A stretch of 64,000 nucleotides of DNA from Gnetum montanum (lineage: Eukaryota > Streptophyta > Gnetopsida > Gnetales > Gnetaceae): positions 117,504 through 181,503 of the forward strand of contig MNCI01006165.1 in assembly GCA_015680685.1 (NCBI GenBank). The letters run 5' to 3'. The notes beneath the pieces are model-generated. The model saw only the letters and a list, made by a program, of their open reading frames with translations, made no database searches and was not told the origin of the DNA. Positions 21,722 to 32,164 of this stretch are shown here, in pieces. Position 1 is the first letter of the stretch. Each line of letters starts with the position of its first letter. The position numbers and the translations under genes are program-made.

Positions 21722-22175
21722 TTAAGCTATGTAGTATAGGTAAAATTCAGAAATCATTGCTTTCCATCTAGCTATCTTGCTTGGTTCATATATGTTGTTC
21801 GTGATAGCTCTGAGCATGTTGTCTTTATAGATGATATTAACTTGGTTACAGAAAAGATAATGTCGCCACTTCTTTAAAGAAAAGATAAGGGCAAGGCATG
21901 ACCTCTCCACGTCATTGTAACGTCGTTTTTAGGCTACTAATGCATGGCTCAAGTAGTAAATAGGGATTTTAGTTCCATCCTCACGTTTCTAACAAAGCAT
22001 AGACACGATGGATGACTCAGATGTTGCAAGGTAGATGTAAAATGGTTTATTGTTCTGTGGTGGATGAATTGTCGGTAGTTGAGCTAGTGCCATTTTGATA
22101 TTCTCAAAGGCTTCTTAGCACTGTGGAGTCCATTTAAAATGGACATTCTTGCATAATAAGTGTTGCATAGGCCTC
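21722..22175 (-). pseudogene. Element 2 Ty3-type RNase H, decayed
   Basis: Minus strand between RT and the second RNase H. ERSCLALIFSLKKWRHYLFC corresponds to the conserved E-K-x-CLAL-(V/I)-F-x-x-(Q/K)-K-x-RHY-L segment of Ty3/gypsy RNase H. KDNMLRAI, then EPSKIARWKAMISEFYLYYIA, matches the R-x-A-(R/K)-W-x-x-x-L-x-E-F block. Upstream the frame is interrupted by stops. Confidence 0.85.
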
Positions 22176-22179
22176 AACT

Positions 22180-23349
22180 TGTCTATCAGTTTTTCAATAA
22201 AGCGTCTAATAAACTGTAATCTACCTTGTAGACCACGAAGTTTGCTAAGGTTGCTAGGTGGTTTTAGATTTGTTATTTCCTTAACCTTATCTGTATCTAC
22301 TCATATCCCTATCTCATATACAATGAATCCAAGCATTTTTCCTATTTTCACCCCAAAGATGCATTTCTTCAGGTTGAGCCTAAGCTCGTATTTTAGATAA
22401 TGTTTTAGTACCAAGTCTAGATTTTGTATGTGTTTCTCAGTTGTTTTTGATTTGATCACAATGTCATCTAAATAGTCATTGAGCGAGTTGAACATGTAAT
22501 CACTAAAGATGAATGTCATCGCTCATTGATATGTAGCCCCGGCGTTCTTAAGACCGAATGGCATCATCGTATAACAAAATGTATCCCATGGTGTCATAAA
22601 GGTTGTCCTAAGTTGTTGTTCGAGGTTGATCCTAATCTGGTTGTATCCTAAAAAGTCATCCATAAAGGATAACAATGCATGCCCAGCAGTTGAATCAACA
22701 AGTTGATCGATGCTAGGTAGCGGGAAGTCATCTTTTATGGTTGCAATGTTGAGGTCTCGGAAGTTAATACATAGATGAATGCTCCCGTTCTTCTTTGGGA
22801 CTATAACCATGTTGGATACCCAATCAGCGTAGTCCATAGCTCAAATGAAGCCAGCTTGATAAAGCTTCATGATCTCATTGAAAACCGCCAATGCTACTTC
22901 AAGCTTGACCTTGCGTGCTTTTTGTTTCACTGGTCTTAGTTTTGGATCAAGTATAATGTTATGCTGGACTATTCGAGGGTCAAGCCTAGGCATGTCAGTG
23001 TAAGACCAAGCAAATGCTTTCATATTATCTCTTAGCACTTGAGTTATGTCACTAGTGAGTTGTGGATTTAATAGAGTACTTAGTTTTAAAATTTTAACCT
23101 CACCATCTGACGTAGTTATGGGGACTTCGGCTAGGAGATCTTCGGTGATGTTATCTTCTTTTGGGTCCAGAGATTTTTTCATTCCTGTAAAGCAATCTAG
23201 TGTTTCTTGGGTTTATGCCACTAGATTATCGTATGTTGGGAAGTCTAAATCAATGGACTCTAGATTGATCTCTCATTTAATTGCTCCATGTGGTCCATCG
23301 ATAGACAACGGTATGAAGAGTTGCTTGCTATCCATGTGTTTGCTCCTAC
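22180..23349 (-). pseudogene. Element 2 reverse transcriptase with N-terminal extension
   Basis: Minus strand. The homology opens with MDSKQLFIPLSIDGPHGAIK near 23330, just after an acceptor-like TTTCATTAG. It continues through GMKKSLDPKEDNITEDLLAE, PLIVQH-type RIVQHNIILDPKLRPVKQKA, MDYADWVSNMVIVPKKNGS, LCINFRDLN, PLPSIDQLVDS, FMDDFLGYNQI, FCYTMMPFGLKNAGATYQ and the catalytic box NDYLDDIVIKSK (YxDD, near 22455). LRLNLKKCIFGVKIGKMLGF then follows. The core fingers and palm are readable over four adjoining open pieces separated by single stops (22519-22523, 22837-22841, 23182). Confidence 0.92.
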
Positions 23350-24240
23350 TAATGAAACAGGGAGCCATGTCAGCAAGGGTGAGTTTTCTTTTTTCTTAAG
23401 AAATTGATTTTACATTTAAATGCAATCAATGGTACACCAAGGGCAATTTACCATTATGCCTGGACATATGGCAATTTAAGGTCATACCGGGGTGGGGGTG
23501 GTAGTTTAAGGCCATACTGGGCCATGGGCGGTAGTTTAAGGCCATGCTGGGCCATGTGTATGTACAAGAATTTAAAGACTTTTTTATATATAGTTTTATT
23601 TTTAAAGTTTAAGGTTTGGGCATTGATAAAAGAAAAATGGGTCAACGTAATCAAAATAACAAAGAATAACATTATGTATTTTACTTTATTTTTAGAAGGT
23701 TTTACAATTTGGTGTTACCCAAAGGGGTCAGCATAACCAAAAGTTAATATTTTTATTTATTTTATTATTATTACTTTTTGGTTTTCTTTTTTGAACGCTG
23801 TTAACCATGGGCTAGCGTAAGAGAAGAAGTAACATTATGTATATTTTATTTTTATTTTAAAATTTTTACTTTTAAGGTGTGGGCATTTTACCTTGGAGGT
23901 TAGCGTCAAAACAACGTGGTAAAGGCAATAAAAGTAATGGTTAAATATAATAAAATAAAGGGGAATAATTAAAAATGTTTGACCAGTAAAAGAAAAAGTC
24001 ATTTCATCATTTTACAGCATGAGTATTGAAAACCAAGCAACAATGGCAGCGTAAGCAAGGTATGTAGCGGACAGCCAGCATCAGAGGCAGAATCAGAGTG
24101 TGTACGACAGTGTACAGCATCCCAGAGGGGAGCGTGACTAACTACTGCACCCAAATCTACAACACTCAGAGCCAAATATGTAGCTATAGCATCCAGATCT
24201 GCAGCACATGGGGCAAAATGTTTAAAGGAAAATAGGATAA
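23350..24240. other. Spacer upstream of the antisense gene, element 2
   Basis: It holds a short GTTTA minisatellite (23460-23560: AGTTTAAGGCCATACTGGGC twice). AT-rich sequence follows, then words shared with the family LTR (GAGCGTGACTAACTAC at about 24132; the LTR has CAGCGTGACTAACTAA near 37549). Relative to the plus-strand gene this is its promoter side. No TATA box can be assigned with confidence. Confidence 0.5.
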
Positions 24241-24274
24241 GGGCAAAGGAAAGAAGGAGGAGACGCTAGTGTTC

Positions 24275-24348
24275 ATGGGGGAAAGTGAGGAGATGCTTCA
24301 ACACCTTCCTCAGCCCAGGATCACTTCATGGATAGGGTCCATGCGTAG
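24275..24348 (+). pseudogene. Candidate first exon of the antisense gene, element 2
   Basis: ATG at 24275 opens a frame ending ITSWIGSMR before donor GTATGC. It joins in phase 2 to the exon at 26915, completing an Arg codon before GLRPFLLVVELIG. Element 3's candidate first exon (49727-49848) joins in the same phase to the homologous exon. The intervening intron is long (24349-26914) and filled with repeats. Confidence 0.5.
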
Positions 24349-24839
24349 GTATGCTCCTGTTTCATGTTTTATTTACCTTTTTCTTGCTTTTTTTTTGTTG
24401 TTGCTGTGTCCATGTGTACTACATAAATGCCCCTGTACCTTGGGCATTTACAGCATGTGTAAGAAACAGTCTATTTTGGGATAATTTTTTCATGTGAATG
24501 GTGTCTTCCATGTGATTTTAATTCTCTTAACGTGAGTAGTTAATTTCTGGACTACATTTTTTTGGGTGTATTTTATTTTTTCTGTTTTGGGGAGGGCCAG
24601 GTTTTTTGCAATTTGTTTTTGTTTTCCTCGCCATGAATTGCAGGGTTTGCATTCCTAGTGTTAGTTGCAGTTCCAGGGCTTGTACATGAAGGTTTGAATG
24701 CCTGGTTTTGAGATCATGGGTGAAAGAGAATAGCGTGAATACCTATCCTTGGTTGTCTGGTGTGCATGTATGGCCCATAAATCGTGGGTATTTCCTGGCT
24801 CCAGTTTGTGTGAGTTCATAGATGGAATTATCATCATCG

Positions 24840-26010
24840 CATGTACAAGGCCTCATTCAACGTGAGTACATGACTCAAAGATCAATGTGAATGTGGTGCT
24901 AAGATCAGTATTAGCATGAGTATAAAACCAAATGTTAGCGTGAGTGCCTGTCCCAGCGTCAACGTGAGTTTATGGAGTTAAAATCTACGTGAATAATGAA
25001 CCAAAATCAGTGTGAGGGTGAATACAGGACCATAGGCAGTGTGAGTGTATGACCCAGTCATGATCATGAGTGTTTTCTGTTTAGGGTAAAATTACCATCA
25101 ACGTGAGTATAGGGCCTTCACAACCCAATGTGAATAGTTTGTTTTTTTTTCAATGCTTAGTGTAAGCTTCCTATTTTGAATGAATACAAGTTTTTGACCT
25201 CACATACACTGAGTGACTTGGGCTTCCTTAACAGCATGAGTGTGCTTTGGCCTTCCACAATAGTGTGAGTTTGCTTTGGCCTCCCACAACAGCGCGAGTT
25301 TATAGCCTAACAACGTGAGTGAATGGCCATTTTACTTTACATTACCCTGCCATTTTACCATCTGGTGAGTGAATGGCCCAATAGCGTTGAGTTTATTTTG
25401 TTATATTCACTATACCCTACGACTGCCTAATTTCGGTATGTAGCGTGAGTGCCTTGCTTGGAATGTCCGATGTGAGCTAAGCCTTTTATTCAACGACATG
25501 GGTTTTTCAGTTTGGACTGTTAAGTGTGAGTAGCCATCTTTATGGCTGTGGGTATTGATAGCGTGAGCTATTGTAAAGCTCTGTCAGCGTGAGTTAGGCC
25601 TCTTACTTAGCAGCATGGGCTATTGAACTAAAATCAATGTGACTTAGGCCTCTAATTTAGGTAGCGTGAGCAATGGTATTGTTGTTGATACTCACCATTA
25701 TTGATTTAACCTCGATACCTAGCGTGAGTTTCTACACCCTTAGCATGAGTAGAGCCTTTTGTTTTCAACATGAGTTTTGGTTTACCATATAGTGTAGCAT
25801 GAGTATTCCCCCAAACTTGGCGTAAGTGCCCTCAAACTTAGCGTGAGTTAGATCTTAAGACACTAGCGTGAGTTAGGTTCATTTTATCGTAAGTCACTAC
25901 CACCTCTATTCCAATTTGTCCTTCATTTTCTCTTATGTGCAACGTAAGTGTTCCATACATGTAGCGTGAGTCACTTTTCTAGGGTAATGTGAACTATGAG
26001 TTGTTTTTAC
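24840..26010. repeat. Dispersed AGCGTGAGT repeat region
   Basis: About 40 copies of (A/C)(A/G)(C/T)(A/G)TGAGT, mostly AGCGTGAGT, are spread every 20-40 bases in plus orientation. The word is close to the AGCGTGAC half site of the LTR palindromes of the same element. The region lies in the first intron of the plus-strand gene. It does not encode protein. Confidence 0.75.
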
Positions 26011-26249
26011 CTATGGTTGTAACATAAACTAGCCCTCCTTCAATGACGTTTTGGTTCAAGCCCTCCCCAACGCATTTTATAAAATATTTATGGGTGCTCC
26101 TAGTATTAATTTGTTTAGATACCAACAGTAAACTAGCTATTACAGAGGGCTTGCTAAATTCAGGAGCCTAACGCCTTTGGTTAGTCAAATTAATATAGAC
26201 CTCCACTAACTAGATCCCCCATGCTTACGAGGATGTGTGAAAACTAAGT

Positions 26250-26575
26250 ATAAATTTCTTCTAAGTGTCTAGCATGTCAAGTTGGTAGCGTATGAACACT
26301 AAAAATTTGTCTAAGTGTCAAGTTGGTAGCATGTGAACACTGAAAATTTGTCTAAGTGTCCAACGTATGAACATTGAAAATTTGTCTAACTGTCAAGTTG
26401 GCAGCATTTGAACACTGAAAATTTGTCTAAGTGTCCAACGTATGAACACTGAAAATTTATCTAAGTGTCCAATTGGCCGCATGTCAACACTAAAAATTTG
26501 TCTAAGTGTCCAGTTGGCAGCGTGTGAACACTGAAAATTTGTCTAAGTGTCCAATTGGCAGCGTGTGAAGTATGT
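26250..26575. repeat. Tandem array AAAATTTGTCTAAGTGTC + GCGTGTGAACAC, eight units
   Basis: Eight copies of AAATTTGTCTAAGTGTC alternate with a (A/T)GGCAGCGTGTGAACACTG-type segment. Long units (about 46 bases) include TTGGCAGC, short ones (about 35) lack it. The element's 5' UTR (35260-35430) contains the same two words. The reverse complement CACTTAGACAAATTT is the A-rich box of LTR-A (2394-2408), so the motif crosses families. Confidence 0.85.
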
Positions 26576-26689
26576 GCTTAATTGTTAGTGTAAACTATTT
26601 TCTATGAATAATTTACATGTTTATATGTATTCAAGTATCTCTACAGTGATTGTTACAATATCTCGTCCACTGGGGAATTATTTTATGTG

Positions 26690-26845
26690 TTTGAAATATG
26701 GGTTGGTATCAATTTTAAGTCATAATTCCACGACTAAGTATGGTGTCAGTTTACCGTCATGACGCCAGGACGTAAGTGTTACTTGTGTTTTAAGTGGTGG
26801 GTTGGGTATGGTGTCAGTTTATCATCTTAACTCCAGGATGAAGGT
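26690..26845. repeat. GTTTA minisatellite upstream of antisense exon 2
   Basis: Three units of GGTGTCAGTTTA(C/T)CGTCATGACGCCAGGACG type. The same wording occurs in the array after integrase (19740-19840). Same orientation as all other arrays. Confidence 0.65.
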
Positions 26846-29800
26846 TTTATGTGTTCTATGTGTTTTGGGCTTTATGTTTTATATATGCTTATTTTAATTT
26901 CTGGTTGTGTGTAGGGGCCTTAGACCCTTTCTCTTAGTGGTGGAGCTCATAGGTGTACTCACGTGGTTCAGTGCCATGGGGCCTGATGCACCTCCACATG
27001 ACATGAAGATTGGGTCACAAGCGTTATGGTTTCACCTAGGTGCTAGAGAGTTTCTATCCTTTATCTTGCAGGGCTTCAGTGTTGTGAGTTGGTCTCATCT
27101 GAGTGAAGAAATGGCTCGTAGTGTTATTGAGACCATACTGCCTGGTTTATCTGATGGTATATTGGCATTTATTGTTGATGTGGATGAGGGGCTATTTAAA
27201 GTTAGTGATGGTCCTATGGAAGGTCCTCGGTCTAGCAGCCCTTTGACTCATGTGTGGGAGTTACAATCTTGCAACCACTACAACAGCAGTAGTAGCCTCT
27301 TCCTAGCTTTCCTTGTACATACACTATTCCAAAATGCACCTAGAACAGTGTACAGGGTAGATAGGTAAGCTCTTTTGATTTTTCTTTTATTTTACTTATT
27401 TTGATGTTATAATGTTGTTGATGTTTGATCATTGTTTCTTCCCAGGCCCTGGTTTGATGAAGATGGCATGCGTACAAATGATGATGGACTTGACTTGACA
27501 CGTACATCCTTGGAGGCTTTTCTAGTGGGCCCCACTCTTCATGGTGCCATGTTAGCCCAAACCAAGGGTGTGCTTGTCCATTGTCACAAATAGTATTCTA
27601 GGGCCTTTGAACGATGTGAAGCTCATGGGTGGCTACATAAAGATTGGTCCCATAATGGTCCCATGTTTCCTCTAGTGGTTGATCCAATGCCAAGTATGCC
27701 TGATCCATTTGTTGATGGTAAGTGACTATGTTTTGAGCTTTATTTTATCTTTTCTACCCCACTATTTCTCATGATTTTAATCTTTTGTTTGACATGTCAT
27801 TATAGTGGATGTTATCCCAGGTGAGGTTGTCATCATGACTAGGCATACCGAGGGTACTTTGTTCATGAAATTCAGGGAGATGGAAGATGCGCAGTGATGG
27901 TTACATACTAAGGCATCTCAACATGTTATCACTTGCCTAACTGATGCTGGTCTACTGGATCTGTTCACTACCTTGACTTCTATTATCTCTGTGACCAAAA
28001 TGGTTTCCATTGTTGATTCTTTCAATGATGAAGTAACCTATTTTTGCACACAAGTCTAGGGGGTTAAGGTTGTGTTCCATCTAACCACCGAGTTCTTTTT
28101 AGATTTCTTTGGTTTACCGTCAGATGGTGCCAAGATTGCAGTGGACAAGGCAAACAGAGAGGGGTGTGTGATTGAAGAAATGGAGGAATGGCTGGGCATG
28201 AAGCGAGGTCCTAAAGGCTTCCCTATGTAGGGGAACACTAAAGTGACAGAGGTGAATCAATTGTACCCATTATTTAGGGCACGCGCATTTCCCAAGTCTC
28301 TATCTTAAATGAGAGCTCTTGGAGTAGAGCCCATGCGTATCATGCACTCGATTGTAGAGACTAGGATGCATTATAAGTAGGCACAATTTCTACTTTCGAG
28401 TTTCCATGGGGAGATTGTCAGATTGCGCTTGAACACTGGGGCACAGTCCCACTTCACATTTGCATTCTTTATAGGTTACCTTCACAAACTAGCTGAGTTC
28501 CTAGTGGTCCACATGGGTAATGAGCATATGTTGAGGGACCATGTAAAATTGTCTCGTCCATGGATTCATCACTTGTTTGATGTTACTAGGTCTCAAGATG
28601 CTTTCGAAGGTGTTGAGGAATTAGTCTCCATCACAACAGGGGGTGTAGTTAGTTCTTCCTACCATACGCATGATAGCGTAGGGTTGGAACCGGCTAGTTT
28701 GCACTACATTGCTAAGAGAGTTGATCAGGTGATTAAAGAAACAATCAGAAAAGCTAAATCCAAGGTAAAGAGACCTAAATGTCCTAGGAAAGCAGCTCCA
28801 GAGGCTAACCCACCAAGAATAAAATGTATTAGATTCAAGTTGCCAGAGTGTGGTAAGTACATCTTATTTATTGTTTGTGTTTTATGTTTTCTGATTTTAT
28901 TCACTTATTACGTGATGCTAATTTTGAGTTTATGAATGTTATTAAAGAAAACCCCTAAAAGAAAAAGGGCTGAACAAACTCTAGTGGTTGAACAAGAAGT
29001 GATTCCCACTGATCAAGTCAAGGAAATAGAAGAAGCTGACGCAGAAGAGATCGGGGAGATTCTCATCTCCCTAGAGGAACGTGTGGTGGAACATGTAGAA
29101 GAAGAAATGGAAGTGAATCTTGCTGAAGGCATAGATATCCTTAGACACTCTAGTGAGGAGAAAGAAATTTTCGATGGCTTCTTTGGGTGAACATTACATC
29201 TTTGTGATCCACCAGAGTTGATTGACCAAGGGGTTTTTGGTATGTTTTATTTATTGTGATATGTTTCCTATATATTCTTTTTATTATATTTTGTTTTTAG
29301 TTTTTTGATGTTTGGCTCTTCTTTTATTATTACAAGGCTTAGGCACTGAAATGGCAAAGGCTCCTAATCTTCGAATAAAAGTACCTAGATTATAGGAACC
29401 AGTTGAAACAACTACCCAGGCTAGTTTAGGCTTAACAAATGAACCTAAATCGTGGACTAAAATTCCTAACAAAGTAGACTTTGTTATCAGCATTGTCCAT
29501 GAAGTGGTTAATCACCTTTAGGAGGCTAACCCTGAATTAGGTACATGCTTTTAGTGACTTTAATTACTCTATTTTAACTTGTCTTAACTTTTAATTGGCT
29601 GAATCATGCTTCTTGTATTGGTAGGTGCAAAACCTGAATGGGACTCATCTAAGGCCACCCATATCGATGGCCTGCCTGAACTTCTTGCAGAGATTGGGCA
29701 AGCTCCAAGGAAGATTTATGATGTAGTTGCAGGTTGCATAGTACAAAATGCTAAATCCCTTTGGACTTGAAGACGTTCCATTGAACAGCTATGGGAGAAA

Positions 29801-30601
29801 GTTCAAATGGCTGAAAAGAATAATGCCAAGGTAATAGAGGAAAGAAATGATTACAAATCATGTTATGAGTTTGTGGCTGCTAGGTTGATGGGGGATAGTA
29901 CTTGGTGAACTTCTAAGATCACCTACGCTAGATATTGGAATGTGTTAAATGGCAAAGTAAAGGTGACTCAGGAACTAGCCGAGCAAAGGGCTTACATCGA
30001 TTTGCTAAATTGGAAATGGCAAGATTGGAAAGCCTTCACTACCAAGGTATAAAAATGGGCCAAGACCAGAAAGACCACAAATACCAATACAAGAGATGGC
30101 TAAAAGAAGTTTCTGTTGAACAACATCGGTTGAAAATGTTCATTAAGGGTTTGGGTCTACGATCCTCCTATGATAAGTTCATTGAGTGCATTGTAGTGGA
30201 GGGGTCTCCTAAGAGATCCATCACTACTGCTTCTAGGGAGGTTTTGGTAGGCCAATTTCCTCTTGAATGTCCCACATGGACATCAGTGGACAAGGGCAAA
30301 GCCATAGCCAATGTTGATCTAGGCCTCAAAGAAAAAGATTGGTCATGTGTGCCAGAAGAAGAGATTCTTCATCATATAGAGTTCGGACTCAGAACTTCTT
30401 CATCTGTAAGTATTTTGGTCTTGTAACATTTTTGTTTTTTTCCACTTAATGCTCTTTTTTTTTTTACTAATTAGTTATTATTTTTTTTGTACTTTCTGTT
30501 TTTTGAAGAGACATGATGATGATGATGGTGGCCCCTGTGGAGCAAGGCCTGATGATGTGGATGAGTTTGGGGATCAAGCCCCACCTAGCACTGATGTTTA
30601 A

Positions 30602-30990
30602 TTTAACTTGTGATTGTTGTTATCTTAGTTATGTTTTTTTTTGGTGTTGAAATTTTGTGGATTGTATAAAAGCAAATGTATAATACAATGTTAACATTTG
30701 ATATTATTCATTTATACATTTATACATTTTTTTGTTTTTATGTTATTCAAGCTTTTTTTTGTTTTAAATTTTGTCCAAACTTTTGATAAACGCAAGTGTA
30801 AACACAAAAGATTTTTTTTTCTCTTTTTTTTTTGTTGTTGTTTTAACTATTTGTAAATATAAGTGTGAATGTAACTAAAATGATAACAGTGTAGAAGAAA
30901 TGTAAGGGGAATAGTAATTTATAAAGCAAGGATGCAACTATGCATGCAAACAAAGAATGTAATCTCAAAGAAATGAAAATGTAACTTGTT
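30602..30990. other. AT-rich spacer between antisense gene and protease, element 2
   Basis: T-rich and A-rich runs without genes. It is the 3' flank of the plus-strand gene and part of the presumed sense intron. AATAAA-like words are absent and no clear terminator can be named. Confidence 0.4.
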
Positions 30991-31200
30991 CTAGTTTAAG
31001 GCCATTCGGGCCACAAGAAAACAAGAGAGATTTAAACTGTTTTAGTAGGTTTTAAAATAAATCGGCCATTTCTAACTGTGGCTAGTTTTATGTCATTACG
31101 GACATGTTGTATTTTAACGTCTTTTCAGACAATTGTAATTTAACGTCATTTTAGACATGTAGTAGTTCAACGTCATTTTGGATGAGTGGTAGTTTTAACA
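30990..31200. repeat. GTTTA/TTTAACGTCATT minisatellite between antisense gene and protease
   Basis: Units such as CTAGTTTAAGGCCATTCGGG and TTTAACGTCATTTTAGACAT repeat about six times at a 30-45 base period. The same array in element 1 (37855-38110) adjoins its protease, which helps reconnect element 1 across the nested insertion. Confidence 0.7.
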
Positions 31201-32160
31201 GTTGAGTAGCTTCTTTAATTTTCGAAGATTGACACAGTGTGTTGGGTGTGTTGGTGTAATCGTATATTCAGCGTCTCCTTCGCTAATTATGTTAAACGGT
31301 AATTCTAACCATGAGACGTCTGGGGGAATGGCCCCTATGTCAGCATGGTCTGATGTTTCCACATTTTGTAATGTTTCCATATCTTCTGAGGGATCACAGT
31401 TTAGAGATTGGTTATCATTTTGGTTTTCAATGGGTGTGGTGTGCTATTTAAGCTCAAGTAATGTCATCTTGTTTAGGTGCATCGAGTTTGACCTCTAAGC
31501 CTTGGTTTGTGTCTATATGTGATGAAATGTTAGATGTAGCTGCATCACCATGTATAATTATTTCACCACCCTCGTAAGGTAGATGAATCTCTTGGTGAAT
31601 GGGTGAGGATACCACTTTTAATTAGGCTAACCATGGTCATCCCAATATCAAGTTAAATCCAGGCATCTCATCTACAACTACAAATTCAGCTAACGTGGAG
31701 AACCAGTCCCCTGCTATGAAATACAGAGTTATCATTCCTTTAACAACTACGCGTGACCCACTGAACAATTTTAGGAATGTCGTGAAAGTTGGTTTGATTT
31801 GTTCAGTTAGCCCTAACTATTCGATGATGGGGTATGATACTATGTTCGTGGCTGCCCCGTCATCTACGTGCACCCTATGTATTTTAAATTAATTTACCTA
31901 TATACTTATCAACATGGGTGCAGTGGTGACTCCTCCTATTTTTTCATCTATTTTTATATTATCCGTGTTGAAGCTTAGTAATGTAGCTCTTAATCCTTGA
32001 TATGGAGATATTACCATATGAATGGAAGGTTCATTTGCGAGCAAGTCTTTGCTGACTGGGATCGATGTTAACATATGTACTAAGGCTTCACAATGAACTT
32101 GGGAAGTCAACATGAGGTCATAAAAGCTTAAAGATGTGTTTTTTTGTTTAAGCACTTGTG
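31195..32160 (-). pseudogene. Element 2 aspartic protease region
   Basis: Minus strand. KIHRVHVDDGAATNIVSYPI near 31830-31890 carries the active-site-like D-D-G-A (family D-T/S-G-A/S). FVVVDEMPGFNLILG, then PWL with one stop, near 31615-31665 is the second conserved protease block (I-L-G-x-P-W-L). PYEGGEIIIHGDAATSN follows and the frame closes with a short tail at 31195 (LRKLKKLLNC, stop). The protease cleaves the Gag-Pol polyprotein. It sits after gag and far from RT, separated by about 8 kb that includes the plus-strand gene. Confidence 0.82.
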
Positions 32161-32164
32161 TGAC

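Larger units (their letters stand above)
24275..30601 (+). pseudogene. Antisense 8-exon gene of element 2 (copy 2, best preserved), unknown function
   Basis: I do not recognise the family. Exons: 24275-24348, 26915-27364, 27446-27717, 27806-28852, 28948-29239, 29337-29540, 29625-30405, 30509-30601, about 1,070 codons. All introns use GT-AG (donors GTATGC, GTAAGC, GTAAGT, GTAAGT, GTATGT, GTACAT, GTAAGT) and six of seven joins keep frame; the 28852/28948 join does not. The short first intervals make an upstream start plausible (ATG at 24275). Order: PFLLVVELIGVL; FERCEAHGWLHKDW; VSIVDSFNDE; TTEFFLDFFGLPSDG; basic KAKSKVKRPKCPRK; basic KKTPKRKRA (nuclear-localisation-like); a Glu-rich stretch; a heptad-like coiled coil (SIEQLWEKVQMAEKNN); an acidic tail RHDDDDGG ending in TAA. 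Defects: about six in-frame stops and one frameshift in exon 7. It lies head-to-head inside the element's own sense intron. Confidence 0.82.

Noticed and set aside
26250-26575. CRISPR-like array of regular repeats
   Set aside because: The genome is eukaryotic, the unit length varies (35 or 46 bases), the spacers are themselves repeated, and no cas-like gene exists.
28423-28935. A membrane protein with a C-terminal hydrophobic segment
   Set aside because: The hydrophobic tail (ILFIVCVLCFLILF) is the translation of the T-rich intron that starts with GTAAGT at 28853.
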